This document shows, piece by piece, positions 24,516-33,650 of a stretch of DNA of 64,000 nt; positions within the stretch are counted from its first letter, which is position 1, and every line of letters starts with the position of its first letter. The notes below the pieces were generated by a model. The model made no database searches, had not been told where the DNA came from, and saw nothing but the letters and a program-made list of their open reading frames with translations. The stretch comes from Mesoterricola silvestris. Its GTDB lineage: Bacteria; Acidobacteriota; Holophagae; Holophagales; Holophagaceae. The stretch spans positions 3,704,001 through 3,768,000 of the forward strand of contig NZ_AP027080.1 of NCBI RefSeq assembly GCF_030295405.1, read 5' to 3'. A program made the position numbers and the translations under genes.

Positions 24516-26162
24516 CTACAGCCCCGCGAGGATCTTGGCCATCACATCATCCGGCAGGATCCCGGCGGGGGGCTTGGCCTTGCGGAGCCGGCTCTCCTGG
24601 GCCAGGGCCTCCCGGAACGCGGGGGCCGCGGCGAGCATTTTCTTGACGGTGACGCCCGAAGCCGCGGCCCGGGAGAGGGCGCGCTCGAAGTCCCAGGCGT
24701 TCCCGCTCCGGTAGAGGGCCGCGAGGTACAGGCCCTGCACCTCGGCATTGCCGGGCTCGTTGGCGGCCAGGGTCCGGGCCTGCGCCGCGGCCTGGCGGGG
24801 ATCCGCGTTCAGCAGGGCCGCGACGGCCTTGGCGCCGGTGGCCTCGGGTTTCGGGGGTTCGGGTTTGGCCGGGGCGGGCTTCACGGGCTCGGGCCTGGGG
24901 GGCTCCGCCTTAACGGCCTCAGCCTTGACGGGAACGGGCCGCGATTCGACCTGGGCCGCGGGCACGGGCCGGGGCGCCTCGGCCTGGGGGGCGGGAGCGG
25001 GGGCCGGGGGGGCGGCCTCGGCCCGGGGCGGGGCCTGGACGGGGGGCGGCGCTTCGGGCGCGGGCGCGGCCTTGGGGCGCAGGGCCAGGTAGCCCCCGCC
25101 GGCCAGGACCGCCAGGGCCGCGGCCCCCGCGGCGGCGAAGAGGCCGGTGCGGCCCCCGCCCTTCCCCGCCGGGACCGGCGCGAGGACCGCGGTGCCTTCG
25201 GCCGGCGCCACCCGCTCCACGACCGTGGGCGGGGCCTGGCGCGGCACGAGCCGGGTGTCGTCGGAGGGCGGCGGCGGGGCCTGGGCCAGGGCCTCCTGGT
25301 GCTTCGTGATCATGGCGGTGGCCTCGTCCAGGGTGCCGGTCCAGCTAGGGTCCTTGCAGGCCCGCAGGGCCTTGGCGAAGTCGTCCGCGGTCTGGAAGCG
25401 GTCCCCGGGCTCCTTGGAAAGGGCCTTGTCCAGGACGTTCCGGATGCTGGGGCTGATGCCGTGGATGGCGCTCAGGTCGATGGGGGGGGCGGTCTCGGAG
25501 ACGATCTTGAAGAGGATGGTGGTGGTGTTGTCCCCGGCGAAGGGCTTGCGCCCCGTGAGGCACTCGTAGAGCATCACGCCCACGGCGAAGAGATCGGACT
25601 GGGTCGTGGCGTGGCCGCTGCGGATGTACTCGGGCGCCATGTAGCTGACGGTGCCCATGACGATGCCGGTGGCGGTCATGTTGCTGTCCTCCACCCGCGC
25701 GATGCCGAAGTCCATGACCTTGGCCTGGAGGTGCTTGCCGTCCCGGATGACCCGCACGTTGGCGGGCTTGATGTCCCGGTGGATGATGCCGTTGCGGTGG
25801 GCGTGGCTGAGGCCGTCGCACACCTGGGCCAGCACCTCCAGGAACTGGGAGTGGGACAGGGCCTGGTGCTTGATGACGTCGTCCAGGTCGTCGCCCTTCA
25901 CGAACTCCATCACCAGGTAGAACGTGTCGCCGTCCTTGTCGAAATCGAAGATGGTCACCAGGTTGGGGTGGCTCAGCTTGCCGGCGGCCTCCGCTTCGCG
26001 GCGGAACCGGCCCTCGGCCTCCTCCCCCTTGGCCACGTTGGCGAGGATGGTCTTGATGGCCACCTCCCGGCCGATGGCCGCCTGCCGGGCGAGGAACACT
26101 TCGCCCATGGCCCCCGAACCGAGGGAGCGGATTATTTCATACTTGCCGATGGTCTTGGCCAT
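24516..26162 (-). CDS. PknB-type Ser/Thr protein kinase
   Basis: A 548-residue Hanks-type kinase. The kinase domain (residues ~8-270) has the glycine loop GSGAMGE (15-21), Lys37 in VAIK, HRDIKPAN with catalytic Asp130, DFG at 151-153 and the APE segment. The region from ~300 on is Pro/Ala-rich, interrupted by a membrane helix (GLFAAAGAAALAVLAGGGYLAL, about 340-360), and ends in a ~90-residue helical repeat-like domain (AVAALLNADPRQAAAQARTL), probably outside the cytoplasm. No PASTA or other known sensor is visible. The gene's end abuts the LPP20-like gene tail to tail. Confidence 0.94.
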   Translation of the reverse strand: MAKTIGKYEIIRSLGSGAMGEVFLARQAAIGREVAIKTILANVAKGEEAEGRFRREAEAAGKLSHPNLVTIFDFDKDGDTFYLVMEFVKGDDLDDVIKHQALSHSQFLEVLAQVCDGLSHAHRNGIIHRDIKPANVRVIRDGKHLQAKVMDFGIARVEDSNMTATGIVMGTVSYMAPEYIRSGHATTQSDLFAVGVMLYECLTGRKPFAGDNTTTILFKIVSETAPPIDLSAIHGISPSIRNVLDKALSKEPGDRFQTADDFAKALRACKDPSWTGTLDEATAMITKHQEALAQAPPPPSDDTRLVPRQAPPTVVERVAPAEGTAVLAPVPAGKGGGRTGLFAAAGAAALAVLAGGGYLALRPKAAPAPEAPPPVQAPPRAEAAPPAPAPAPQAEAPRPVPAAQVESRPVPVKAEAVKAEPPRPEPVKPAPAKPEPPKPEATGAKAVAALLNADPRQAAAQARTLAANEPGNAEVQGLYLAALYRSGNAWDFERALSRAAASGVTVKKMLAAAPAFREALAQESRLRKAKPPAGILPDDVMAKILAGL

Positions 26163-26272
26163 GGTTTTCCCATAGGAGGATCGAATTCATCATACATGGG
26201 TCGGGTCCTTCCGCCCCGGGGGTTAATGTAGGACAATCGGGTTTTCAGGCCCATCCCAGCGCGAGGTAGGAA

Positions 26273-26734
26273 ATGCCCCATTTCGATACGTTCAATCTGC
26301 TCCGGAGCCTCCACGTCATCGCCTTCGCCCTGGCCGGAGGCTCGGCTGCCGTGATCCTGCTCCTGGTGGGCTTCGAGGAAAGCCGCGAGGACCTCCAGGG
26401 CCTCACCTCCGTCCTGTGGAAGCGCACGGCCGCCTGGGGCTTCCGCATCGCCCTGCTCCTGGGCCTCGCGCTCCTGGGGATGAAGTTCAAGGCCGGGGCC
26501 GAGCCCTTCCAGGCCCTCTACCTCCACTGGAAGCTGGTCCTGGTGCTCCTGGTGATGATGTTCTCCGAGATGAGCCCCAAGGCCCTGGCCACCCGCAAGC
26601 GCGGCGCGCCCCTGCTGGCCTTCGTGCTGTTCCTGCTCACGGTGTTCGTGAGCGTGAACCACGACGCCTTCGGCTTCAAGGCCCCCAAGACGAACCTGGG
26701 CTCCTACTCGGGGACCCTGGAAAAGGGCAAGTAG
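26273..26734 (+). CDS. small four-helix membrane protein, HemJ/CopD-like
   Basis: 153 residues with four hydrophobic segments. The first helix includes a conserved-looking His (LLRSLHVIAFALAGGSAAVILLLVGF) and the third reads YLHWKLVLVLLVMMFSEMSP, which resembles the LHxKLxLVL segment of HemJ-type protoporphyrinogen oxidases (UPF0093) and the related CopD family. HemJ usually has further His and Lys residues that I could not confirm, so this is tentative. It ends one base before the stop of hemY on the opposite strand, next to the full heme cluster. A DUF-type membrane protein of unknown role is the alternative. Confidence 0.6.
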   Translation: MPHFDTFNLLRSLHVIAFALAGGSAAVILLLVGFEESREDLQGLTSVLWKRTAAWGFRIALLLGLALLGMKFKAGAEPFQALYLHWKLVLVLLVMMFSEMSPKALATRKRGAPLLAFVLFLLTVFVSVNHDAFGFKAPKTNLGSYSGTLEKGK

Positions 26735-26735
26735 T

Positions 26736-28028
26736 TCAGAGCGTTTCCAGCCAGGGCTCCAGGCCCTCGATGACGTCCCGCACGCCCGGTCCGAACCGGG
26801 CGTTGCTCAGCCAGTGCAGGCCCTGGGGCAGGCCCTCCAGGGCCCGGCGCACGCGGCCGCGGTGGCCCTTCTCGGCCCGGGGGATGGCGTTGGGGCTGAT
26901 CTCCTCCCGGGTCTGGAAGGCCTCGGAAAGCTCGGGCACCCAGTGGCGGAGCCGGCCCAGGGTCCAGGCCCAGTCCTTGGGGGTGGCGGGGTCGGGGTCG
27001 CCCCACAGCTGCGAATCGCCGATGAAGCTGCGCAGCTGCATGCGGTCCCCGGGGGCGCAGCCGGCGTCGATCCAGCTGGGCACCAGGGAGCCCAGGTAGG
27101 GGCGGCCCTCCTTGGGGTGGATGAGGAAGCCGAAGCCGTCCTTGAAGGGGGCCAGGTTCGCGTGGCGGCTGTGCCAGAGCTTCACGGAGGTGTAGGGGAT
27201 CTCCGAGAGGGCCCGGGCGGAGGTCTCCGCGTGGGGCGCCAGGAGCCGCGCGGCCTCGAAGGCGGGCAGCGCCAGGATGACCCGGTCGGCCACGCGCTCC
27301 AGGCCCTGGCCCTTCACCCGCCACGTGCCGTCGGCGGCGCGTTCCAGGGACTCGGCCCGCAGGCCCGTCTTCACCGCCGCCAGGCGCGAGGCGACGCGCA
27401 GGGGCAGGCTGCCCATGCCGCCCTCGGGCACCTGCAGGTGGCTGACGCCGCTCTTCATGATGCCCTGCAGGAGGCTGCCGTAGGACTCCCACTGGCGCAG
27501 CTTGGGGATGGCGTCCACGCTCAGGAGCTCGGCGGGGGAAGCCAGGATGCCGGCCACCATGGGCGGCAGCAGTTCGGTGGCGATGCCGGGGCCGGCGCGG
27601 CGGGCCATGAATTCCGAAAGGCCCTCCTCGGGCTCCTCGGGGCCCACGGGCATGAAGGGCTCGAAGCACATGCGGAACTTGGTGGACCAGGACATGAGGG
27701 GGGTGCCGAAAAGGCCCACGGGATGCGCGGGCACGGGCACCAGCCGGCCCCCGGTGCCCACCCACCGCGCGCCCTTGCCGGGGCTCTTGAGGGGCAGGTC
27801 CAGGGCCTTGAAGAGGGCGTCGGTGCGGCTTCCCGGGGTCACCAGGACCCCCTGGGGGCCCCGCTCGATGCGCCCGGGGCGGCCGTCCTCGGCGGTCCAG
27901 GGGAGGGTCTTCACCCAGCCGCCCACGGCCTCCTCGGCCTCCCAAACCTCCGCGGCCTCGCCCCGCTCCTGCAGGTAGTACGCCGCCAGCAGTCCGGTGA
28001 TGCCTCCGCCCAGGATCAAGGTGGTCAT
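26736..28028 (-). CDS. hemY: protoporphyrinogen oxidase (FAD-dependent, HemY type)
   Basis: Oxidises protoporphyrinogen IX to protoporphyrin IX, or coproporphyrinogen III to coproporphyrin III in some bacteria. The 430-residue flavoprotein starts with the FAD Rossmann motif LILGGGITGLLAAYYL followed by an acidic residue in VWEAEEAVGGW. Later HemY-like segments are MVAGILASPAELLSVDAIPKL and the C-terminal RARRALEG-like and GPGVRDVIEG block. The sequence lacks a flavodoxin HemG type. It is the last gene of the heme cluster, 13 bases after hemH. HemN upstream supports the protoporphyrin route. Confidence 0.9.
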   Translation of the reverse strand: MTTLILGGGITGLLAAYYLQERGEAAEVWEAEEAVGGWVKTLPWTAEDGRPGRIERGPQGVLVTPGSRTDALFKALDLPLKSPGKGARWVGTGGRLVPVPAHPVGLFGTPLMSWSTKFRMCFEPFMPVGPEEPEEGLSEFMARRAGPGIATELLPPMVAGILASPAELLSVDAIPKLRQWESYGSLLQGIMKSGVSHLQVPEGGMGSLPLRVASRLAAVKTGLRAESLERAADGTWRVKGQGLERVADRVILALPAFEAARLLAPHAETSARALSEIPYTSVKLWHSRHANLAPFKDGFGFLIHPKEGRPYLGSLVPSWIDAGCAPGDRMQLRSFIGDSQLWGDPDPATPKDWAWTLGRLRHWVPELSEAFQTREEISPNAIPRAEKGHRGRVRRALEGLPQGLHWLSNARFGPGVRDVIEGLEPWLETL

Positions 28029-28041
28029 GGATGCCTCGCTT

Positions 28042-28989
28042 TCACAGTACCGACAGGGTGCGCCGCGCCAGACAGCGTATGTAGGCGGGATCGGCGGCGG
28101 GGGCCGGCAGGCGCCGGTAGCTGCGCACGCCGGCCTCGCGGGCCACGTCCCTGAAGAGGATATCCAGTTCGTGGAGGGTCTCGATGTGCTCGGTGACGAA
28201 GCTCACAGGGAGGACGATGATGTCCCGGCCCCCCAGGGTCCGCAGCACCGAGCCCAGCTCCGGCTCCAGCCACTTGATGGGGCCCACCTTGCTCTGGTAC
28301 GCCAGTCGGAAGCCGCCGGGGACCGGCCCCACGCGGGCCTTGAGGGCCTCCACCGTGGCCTCGATCTCCCGCTGGTAGGCGTCGCCCTGCTCGATCTGCC
28401 TCACGGGAAGGCTGTGGGCGGAGAAGACCACGGTGGCGCCGGGGACCTCGCGCAGGGCGGCCTCCAGGGGAACCGCGAGGCTCTCCAGGTAGTCGGGGTC
28501 GGTGGCGTAGTGCAGGACGCCGGGCAGGACCTCCAGGCCCAGGGCCCGGGCCTCCCGCTCCAGCTCCACCAGGCTGGAGCCCGTGGTGGCGCGGCAGTCG
28601 TGGGGATAGAGGGTGACCGGCACGACGCGGCGGATGCCCTGGCCCTTCAGGGAGCGCAGCACCCCCGCGGCCCGGGGGGACGTGTAGCGGAAGGCGATCT
28701 TCACGGGCTCGGCGCGCCCGGCCTCGCGCAGTGCCGCGCGCAGGGCCGCGGCCTGGCGCGCGGTCTCCCGCAGGATGGGGCTGCCGCCGCCGATCTCGTC
28801 GTAGCGCCCCATCACTTCCTTCCGCCGCCCCTTGGACAGCAGGGTCGCGAACAGCGGCTGCAGGAACGCGGGGCCCGGGAACTTGATGATGTCCCGGTCG
28901 GAGAAGAGGCGGTAGAGGAAGCCCTCCACGTCCCGGGAACGCAGGGGCCCTCCCAGGTTCAGGAGGACGACGGCGGTGTCCGGCCTCAC
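28042..28989 (-). CDS. hemH: ferrochelatase
   Basis: Inserts Fe2+ into the porphyrin, the last step to heme. The 315 residues begin with GTG at 28987-28989, overlapping the hemN stop by GTGA. Family signatures: VVLLNLGGPLRSRDVEGFLYRLFSD, the YDEIGGGSPI loop, VFSAHSLPVRQIEQGDAY with the catalytic-site His, and SFVTEHIETLHELDILF with the second conserved His/Glu pair. Length is normal for a bacterial ferrochelatase without a C-terminal extension. The larger upstream open frame has no family similarity and was rejected as start. Confidence 0.95.
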   Translation of the reverse strand: MRPDTAVVLLNLGGPLRSRDVEGFLYRLFSDRDIIKFPGPAFLQPLFATLLSKGRRKEVMGRYDEIGGGSPILRETARQAAALRAALREAGRAEPVKIAFRYTSPRAAGVLRSLKGQGIRRVVPVTLYPHDCRATTGSSLVELEREARALGLEVLPGVLHYATDPDYLESLAVPLEAALREVPGATVVFSAHSLPVRQIEQGDAYQREIEATVEALKARVGPVPGGFRLAYQSKVGPIKWLEPELGSVLRTLGGRDIIVLPVSFVTEHIETLHELDILFRDVAREAGVRSYRRLPAPAADPAYIRCLARRTLSVL

Positions 28990-30356
28990 ACGGTTCTCGA
29001 GAACGGCGTGCTCGCGGCCAGCTTCTTGAGGTAGGCGTCGAAGGGCTGGACGATGTTGCGCACGAAGCGCCGGCCCAGGGGCGTGATGAAGATGCCCTCG
29101 TCGCGCACCTCCACGGTGCCGAAGGGGACCTCCTCCTTCAGTTCCTCGATGGCGCCGGCGAAGTGCGCCGGCCCGTCGATGCCGTAGCGTTTGGCCAGGT
29201 CCGCCCAGCGCAGCTCGAAGGTGCCCATGAGCTCGTGGATGAGCCAGCGGCGCATGAGGTCCTCGCCGTCCAGGCGGTGGCCCTTGTGCACGGAGAACCG
29301 GCCCTCGGCGATGTCCCGCTCCCACTTGGTGAGGATCTTCTCGTTCTGGGAGTAGACGCCGGCCACGTTGGAGATGGCGCTGGGCCCGAAGCCCAGGAGG
29401 TCGGAGCCCGCGGCCACGGCGTAGCCCATGAAGTTGCGGATGAGCCGGCCTTCCTTCACGGCCCGGGCCATCTCGTCGCCGGGGCGGGCGAAGTGGTCCA
29501 TGCCGATGGCGACGTAGCCGTGCTTCTCCAGGATGTCCACGGCCAGGAGCAGCAGGTCCAGGCGCAGCTCAGGGCTGGGCAGGGTCTCGGCGGGGATGCT
29601 GCGCTGGTAGGGCATGACCTTGGGCAGGTAGGCGAAGCCGTAGATGGCCATGCGGTCCGGGTTCAGCTCCAGCGTGCTCTCCAGGGTGCGCCGGAAGGTG
29701 GCCAGGGTCTGCCCGGGCAGGCCGTACACCAGGTCCAGGTTCACGCCGGGAAAGCCCAGGTCGCGGGCCTGGCGCACGGTGGTGAGGGTCTGGTCCCAGG
29801 TCTGGCCCCGGGTGATGAGTTCCTGCACGCGCTCGTCCAGGTCCTGCACGCCGAAGGACACGCGGTTGAAGCCCATCTCCCGCAGGGCGGGAAGCTGGTC
29901 GGGTTCCAGGAAGGTGGGGTCCACCTCGATGGACACCTCGGCCCCGGGCAGCAGCGGGAAGCGGTCCGTGATGAGCTTGAAGGTGCGCCTCAGGTCGGCC
30001 ACGTTCAGGTAGGTGGGCGTGCCGCCCCCCCAGTGGAGCTGGATGGCCTTGCGCCGGTTGGGGAGGTGGGAGGCCCACATCTCCACCTCGGTCTCCAGGG
30101 ACTTCAGGAAGCCGTCCACGGGCGAATAGTGGGGGCTCACCACCACGTTGCAGCCGCAGTAGGAGCAGCGGCGCTTGCAGAAGGGGAGATGCGCGTAGAG
30201 GGAGAGGGGCTCCGGGTCCGCGTCGGCGCGGGCCAGGGCCTCGGCCACCTCCTCCTGGGGGAAGCCCTCGGTCCACACCGGCGGCATGGGGTAGCCGGTG
30301 TAGCGGGGTCCGGGGCGGTCGTAGTGCTTGATCAGGTCGGAGAGGGACAGGGCCAT
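28986..30356 (-). CDS. hemN: oxygen-independent coproporphyrinogen III dehydrogenase
   Basis: A radical-SAM enzyme converting coproporphyrinogen III to protoporphyrinogen IX without oxygen. The 456 residues carry CKRRCSYCGC at 60-69 (Cys60/64/67 binding the [4Fe-4S] cluster, with the extra Cys69 typical of HemN), QLHWGGGTPTYL, SIEVDP and FGVQDLDERVQ. GGAGG precedes ATG 30354-30356. The long N-terminus (RPGPRYTGYPMPPVW) is the HemN 'trip-wire'-type extension that separates true HemN from HemW. It fits an anaerobic or facultative lifestyle. Confidence 0.95.
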   Translation of the reverse strand: MALSLSDLIKHYDRPGPRYTGYPMPPVWTEGFPQEEVAEALARADADPEPLSLYAHLPFCKRRCSYCGCNVVVSPHYSPVDGFLKSLETEVEMWASHLPNRRKAIQLHWGGGTPTYLNVADLRRTFKLITDRFPLLPGAEVSIEVDPTFLEPDQLPALREMGFNRVSFGVQDLDERVQELITRGQTWDQTLTTVRQARDLGFPGVNLDLVYGLPGQTLATFRRTLESTLELNPDRMAIYGFAYLPKVMPYQRSIPAETLPSPELRLDLLLLAVDILEKHGYVAIGMDHFARPGDEMARAVKEGRLIRNFMGYAVAAGSDLLGFGPSAISNVAGVYSQNEKILTKWERDIAEGRFSVHKGHRLDGEDLMRRWLIHELMGTFELRWADLAKRYGIDGPAHFAGAIEELKEEVPFGTVEVRDEGIFITPLGRRFVRNIVQPFDAYLKKLAASTPFSRTV

Positions 30357-30409
30357 CTTCGGAACCTCCAGATGCCATTTTCGCAGAGAAAGGGGATGCT
30401 TCAGGTCAA

Positions 30410-31396
30410 CTATCCCTTCACCGCGTCGATCACGGCCCCCACCACCGCCGGGTCCGTCTCCGGAAGGAGCCCGTGGCCGAGGTTGAACACGTGGGGGGCG
30501 CCCTTCATGACCTGCACGATGGCCTTGGCCTTGCGCACGGCCGTTTCCTCGCCCGCAAGCAGCGCCGTGGGGTCCAGGTTGCCCTGGAGCACCTTGCCGG
30601 GGAACTGGGCCCGGGCCTGGGCCATGGGCACCTGCCAGGACACGGCGAACCCTTCGCAGGGCAGGGTCCCGAGGCTGGAGGGCAGGATGCCCCGGGGGAA
30701 GTAGAGCCGGGGGGCCCCCTCCACCTGGGCCAGGGCCCGGTGGGCGGCCGGAAGGGCGAACGTCTCGTAGTCCTCCCGGTCCAGTTCCCCGGCCCAGGTG
30801 TCGAAGAGCTGCACGCCCTGGGCGCCGGCGCCGATGTGGAGGTTCAGGAGGCGCGCCGAGGCGTCCGCGAGGCGGTCCAGCCACAGGCGGGCCTTGGCGG
30901 GCTCCTGGTGCAGGAAGGACTTGGCCCGCACCCAGTTCTTGCTGCCCTTGCCTTCCAGGCCGTAGGCCAGGAGGGTCCAGGGGGCGCCGGCGAAGCCCAG
31001 CAGGGCCTTGTCCTCGGGCAGGGCGGCCCGCACCTTGCGCAGGGCGGCCTGGACGGATTCGAACACCTTCTCGTCCAGGAGCACGTCGGGGTCCACCTGG
31101 TCCAGGGTCCGGGTGAGGCGGGGGCCCCCTTCGGGGATGACCACGCCGCAGCCCAGGGCCTCCAGGATCACCAGGATGTCCGAGAAGATGATGGCGCCGT
31201 CCAGCTTGGGGAAGCGGCGCACGGGCTGGAGGGTCACCTCGGCGGCCAGGTCCGAATCGTAGAGCAGGTCCTCGAAGGAGGCCTTCTCGCGGATCCTGCG
31301 GTACTCGGGCAGGAACCTCCCGGCCTGGCGCATGAACCAGATGGGGGGCGTGGGCAGAACTTCACCCCGGAGGGCGCGTACGAGCTGAGGAGTCAT
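30410..31396 (-). CDS. hemE: uroporphyrinogen decarboxylase
   Basis: Decarboxylates the four acetate side chains of uroporphyrinogen III. The 328 residues include PIWFMRQAGRFLPEYRRIR, the family signature at residues ~18-37, then IIFSDILVILEALGCGV with the catalytic-site Asp, GFAGAPWTLLAYGLEG (second signature), and VLQGNLDPTALL and FNLGHGLLPETDP at the C-terminus. It follows hemL by 12 bases in the heme cluster, and its stop lies 53 bases before hemN, the widest gap in the cluster. Confidence 0.95.
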   Translation of the reverse strand: MTPQLVRALRGEVLPTPPIWFMRQAGRFLPEYRRIREKASFEDLLYDSDLAAEVTLQPVRRFPKLDGAIIFSDILVILEALGCGVVIPEGGPRLTRTLDQVDPDVLLDEKVFESVQAALRKVRAALPEDKALLGFAGAPWTLLAYGLEGKGSKNWVRAKSFLHQEPAKARLWLDRLADASARLLNLHIGAGAQGVQLFDTWAGELDREDYETFALPAAHRALAQVEGAPRLYFPRGILPSSLGTLPCEGFAVSWQVPMAQARAQFPGKVLQGNLDPTALLAGEETAVRKAKAIVQVMKGAPHVFNLGHGLLPETDPAVVGAVIDAVKG

Positions 31397-31408
31397 GGCG
31401 GTTCCGTT

Positions 31409-32674
31409 CTAGTCTTCGTTCTTGAGGGCGGCGGCGACCACGCCGATGGCGCGTTCCACGTGGGCCAGTTCCTCGTCGCCGTGGGCGGCGGAGAGGAAGG
31501 CCACTTCGTAGCCGGAGGGGGGCAGGTAGACGCCCTCCTTCAGCAGCAGGCCGTGCATCTTGTTGAACCGCGCGATGGCGCCGGATTCCACGCGGTCGGC
31601 GCGCTTGACGCCGGGCTGGAAGAGAGGCCACAGGAGGCTGCCCACCCGGGGAACGTGGAGGCCGGGCATCTTCTCGAAGGCGGCGGCCCACTGGGCCCCC
31701 TTCTGGTCCAGGCTTCGGTAGACGTTGGGCGTGAGGCGCTCGAGGGTGGCCAGGCCCGCGGCCATGGCCACGGGATTGCCGCTGAGGGTGCCGGCCTGGT
31801 ACACGGGGCCGTCCGGGGAGATGACGGCCATGATGTCCTTGCGGCCGCCGTAGAGGCCCACCGGCATGCCGCCGCCGATGATCTTGCCGTAGGTGACCAG
31901 GTCCGGGGTGATGCCCAGGAGCTCCGCGGCGCCGCCGGGGGCCACCCGGAAGCCGCTGATGACCTCGTCGAAGATCAGCACCACGCCGTAGGCGTTGCAC
32001 AGCTCCCGCAGGCGCCTGAGGAAGGTCGTGTCCTGCACCAGGAGGCCGTTGTTGGCGGGGATGGGCTCGATGATGGCCGCGGCGAGCTCGTGGCCCAGCT
32101 TGTCGAAGGTGGCCTCCAGGGCCTCCAGGTCGTCCAGGCTGATGACGGTGGTCAGGTCCGCGAAGCCCCGGGGCACGCCGGCGCTGCTGGGCTCGCCGAA
32201 GGTCACCAGGCCCGAGCCGGCCTTCACGAGCATCGCGTCGCTGTGGCCGTGGTAGCACCCGTCGAACTTCAGGATGCGCTCGCGCTTCGTGTAGCCGCGG
32301 GCCGCGCGCAGGGCGGACATCACGGCCTCGGTGCCCGAGGAAACGAACCGCATCTTGTCCAGGAAGGGCACCATCGACTTGATGCGCCGGGCCAGGGCCA
32401 GCTCGCGCCGGCTGGGGGCGCCGAAGGTGAGGCCCTCCTGCATGGCCTCCACGGCCGCGGAGATGATCTCGGGGACGGCGTGGCCGAGGATCAGCGGGCC
32501 CCAGGACATGCAGAGGTCCACGTAGCGGCGGCCCTCCTCGTCCTCGAAGCGGCTGCCCCAGGCCTTGCGGAAGAACTTCGGGGTCCCGCCCACGGCGCGG
32601 AATGCACGCACGGGGCTGGAGACGCCGCCAGGAAAGTGGGTGAGGGCTTCCTGGAACAGGGTGTCGTTGCTCAT
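31409..32674 (-). CDS. hemL: glutamate-1-semialdehyde 2,1-aminomutase
   Basis: PLP-dependent enzyme converting glutamate-1-semialdehyde to 5-aminolevulinate. The 421 residues show FPGGVSSPVRAFRAVGGTP, the aminotransferase III core with IFDEVISGFRV and TYGKIIGGGMPVGLYGG, where the Lys in GKIIGGG binds PLP. ATG at 32672-32674 was preferred; a GTG four codons upstream inside hemB is an alternative. It is two bases after hemB. With hemA it makes up the C5 route to aminolevulinate. Confidence 0.95.
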   Translation of the reverse strand: MSNDTLFQEALTHFPGGVSSPVRAFRAVGGTPKFFRKAWGSRFEDEEGRRYVDLCMSWGPLILGHAVPEIISAAVEAMQEGLTFGAPSRRELALARRIKSMVPFLDKMRFVSSGTEAVMSALRAARGYTKRERILKFDGCYHGHSDAMLVKAGSGLVTFGEPSSAGVPRGFADLTTVISLDDLEALEATFDKLGHELAAAIIEPIPANNGLLVQDTTFLRRLRELCNAYGVVLIFDEVISGFRVAPGGAAELLGITPDLVTYGKIIGGGMPVGLYGGRKDIMAVISPDGPVYQAGTLSGNPVAMAAGLATLERLTPNVYRSLDQKGAQWAAAFEKMPGLHVPRVGSLLWPLFQPGVKRADRVESGAIARFNKMHGLLLKEGVYLPPSGYEVAFLSAAHGDEELAHVERAIGVVAAALKNED

Positions 32675-32676
32675 GG

Positions 32677-33648
32677 TCAGATCCACTTCTTCTCAAGGGC
32701 CTCGCGGGCCACGTAGGTGACGATCCAGTCGGCGCCGGCGCGGCGGATGGCCAGCAGGTGCTCCCTGAAGAGGTTGGCCTCGTCCAGCCAGCCCATGCGG
32801 GCCCCGGCCTTGACGCTGCTGAATTCGGACGAGACGTGGTAGGCGGCGATGGGGCAGAGGGTCTTCTCCCTCAGGCGCCAGATCAGGTCCAGGTTGGGCA
32901 TGGCGGGCTTGACCATGAGGGCGTCGGCGCCCTCCTCCAGGTCCAACAGGGCGTCCCGCAGCCCCTCCCGGGCGTTGCGGGGATCCATCTGGTAGCTGCG
33001 GCGGTCGCCGAACTTGGGGGAGGAGTCCGCGGCCTCGCGGAAGGGCCCGTAGTAGGCGCCGGCGTGCTTGATGGCGTAGCTGAGGATGCCGGTCTGGGTG
33101 AAGCCCTGGGCGTCCATGGCCTCGCGCATGGCCCGGATGCGGCCGTCCATCATGTCGGAGGGGGCCACCATGTCGGCGCCGGCCTCGGCGTGGGCCACGG
33201 CCATGCGGGCCAGGATCTCCACGCTCCGGTCGTTGACGATCACCGGGCCCTCGTTGACGCCGCAGTGGCCGGTGTCCGTGTAGGCGCAGAGGCACACGTC
33301 GGTCATGACGATGACGTCGGAGCCGAACTCCTTCTTCAGGCGGCGCACGGTCACGGGCACGATGCCCTCGTGGTCGTGGGCGGCGTGGGCGTCGGGGGCC
33401 TTGTCGGAGGGGTCGGGCACGCCGAAGAAGAGGTGGCTGCGCAGGCCCAGCTTCAGGTCGGACTCCACCTGGCGCACCGTGGCCTCCACGCTGTTGCGGG
33501 AGATGCCGGGGAGACTGGAGATCTCGGTGGAATCCTTGCCGGGCTGCACGAAGTGGCCCTGGATGAGGTTCCGGGCCTGGACGGTGGTCTCGGCCACCAG
33601 GTCCCTCATGGCGGTGGTGGTGCGCAGGCGGCGGGATCGGATCAGCAT
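32677..33648 (-). CDS. hemB: delta-aminolevulinic acid dehydratase (porphobilinogen synthase)
   Basis: Condenses two 5-aminolevulinates to porphobilinogen. The 323 residues hold a zinc-type metal site DVCLCAYTDTGHCG (three Cys), the Schiff-base lysines in GILSYAIKHAGAYYGPFREA and DALMVKPAMPNLD, and the signature in between. ATG 33646-33648 with GAGGT at the expected distance was chosen over an upstream ATG at 33702 lying in hemD. The Cys-rich site implies zinc dependence, as opposed to the magnesium-only form with Asp-rich site. Confidence 0.95.
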   Translation of the reverse strand: MLIRSRRLRTTTAMRDLVAETTVQARNLIQGHFVQPGKDSTEISSLPGISRNSVEATVRQVESDLKLGLRSHLFFGVPDPSDKAPDAHAAHDHEGIVPVTVRRLKKEFGSDVIVMTDVCLCAYTDTGHCGVNEGPVIVNDRSVEILARMAVAHAEAGADMVAPSDMMDGRIRAMREAMDAQGFTQTGILSYAIKHAGAYYGPFREAADSSPKFGDRRSYQMDPRNAREGLRDALLDLEEGADALMVKPAMPNLDLIWRLREKTLCPIAAYHVSSEFSSVKAGARMGWLDEANLFREHLLAIRRAGADWIVTYVAREALEKKWI

Positions 33649-33650
33649 GG

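Noticed and set aside
30473-32716. 747-residue plus-strand frame across hemE and hemL
   Set aside because: Shadow of the two heme genes, which have all catalytic motifs.
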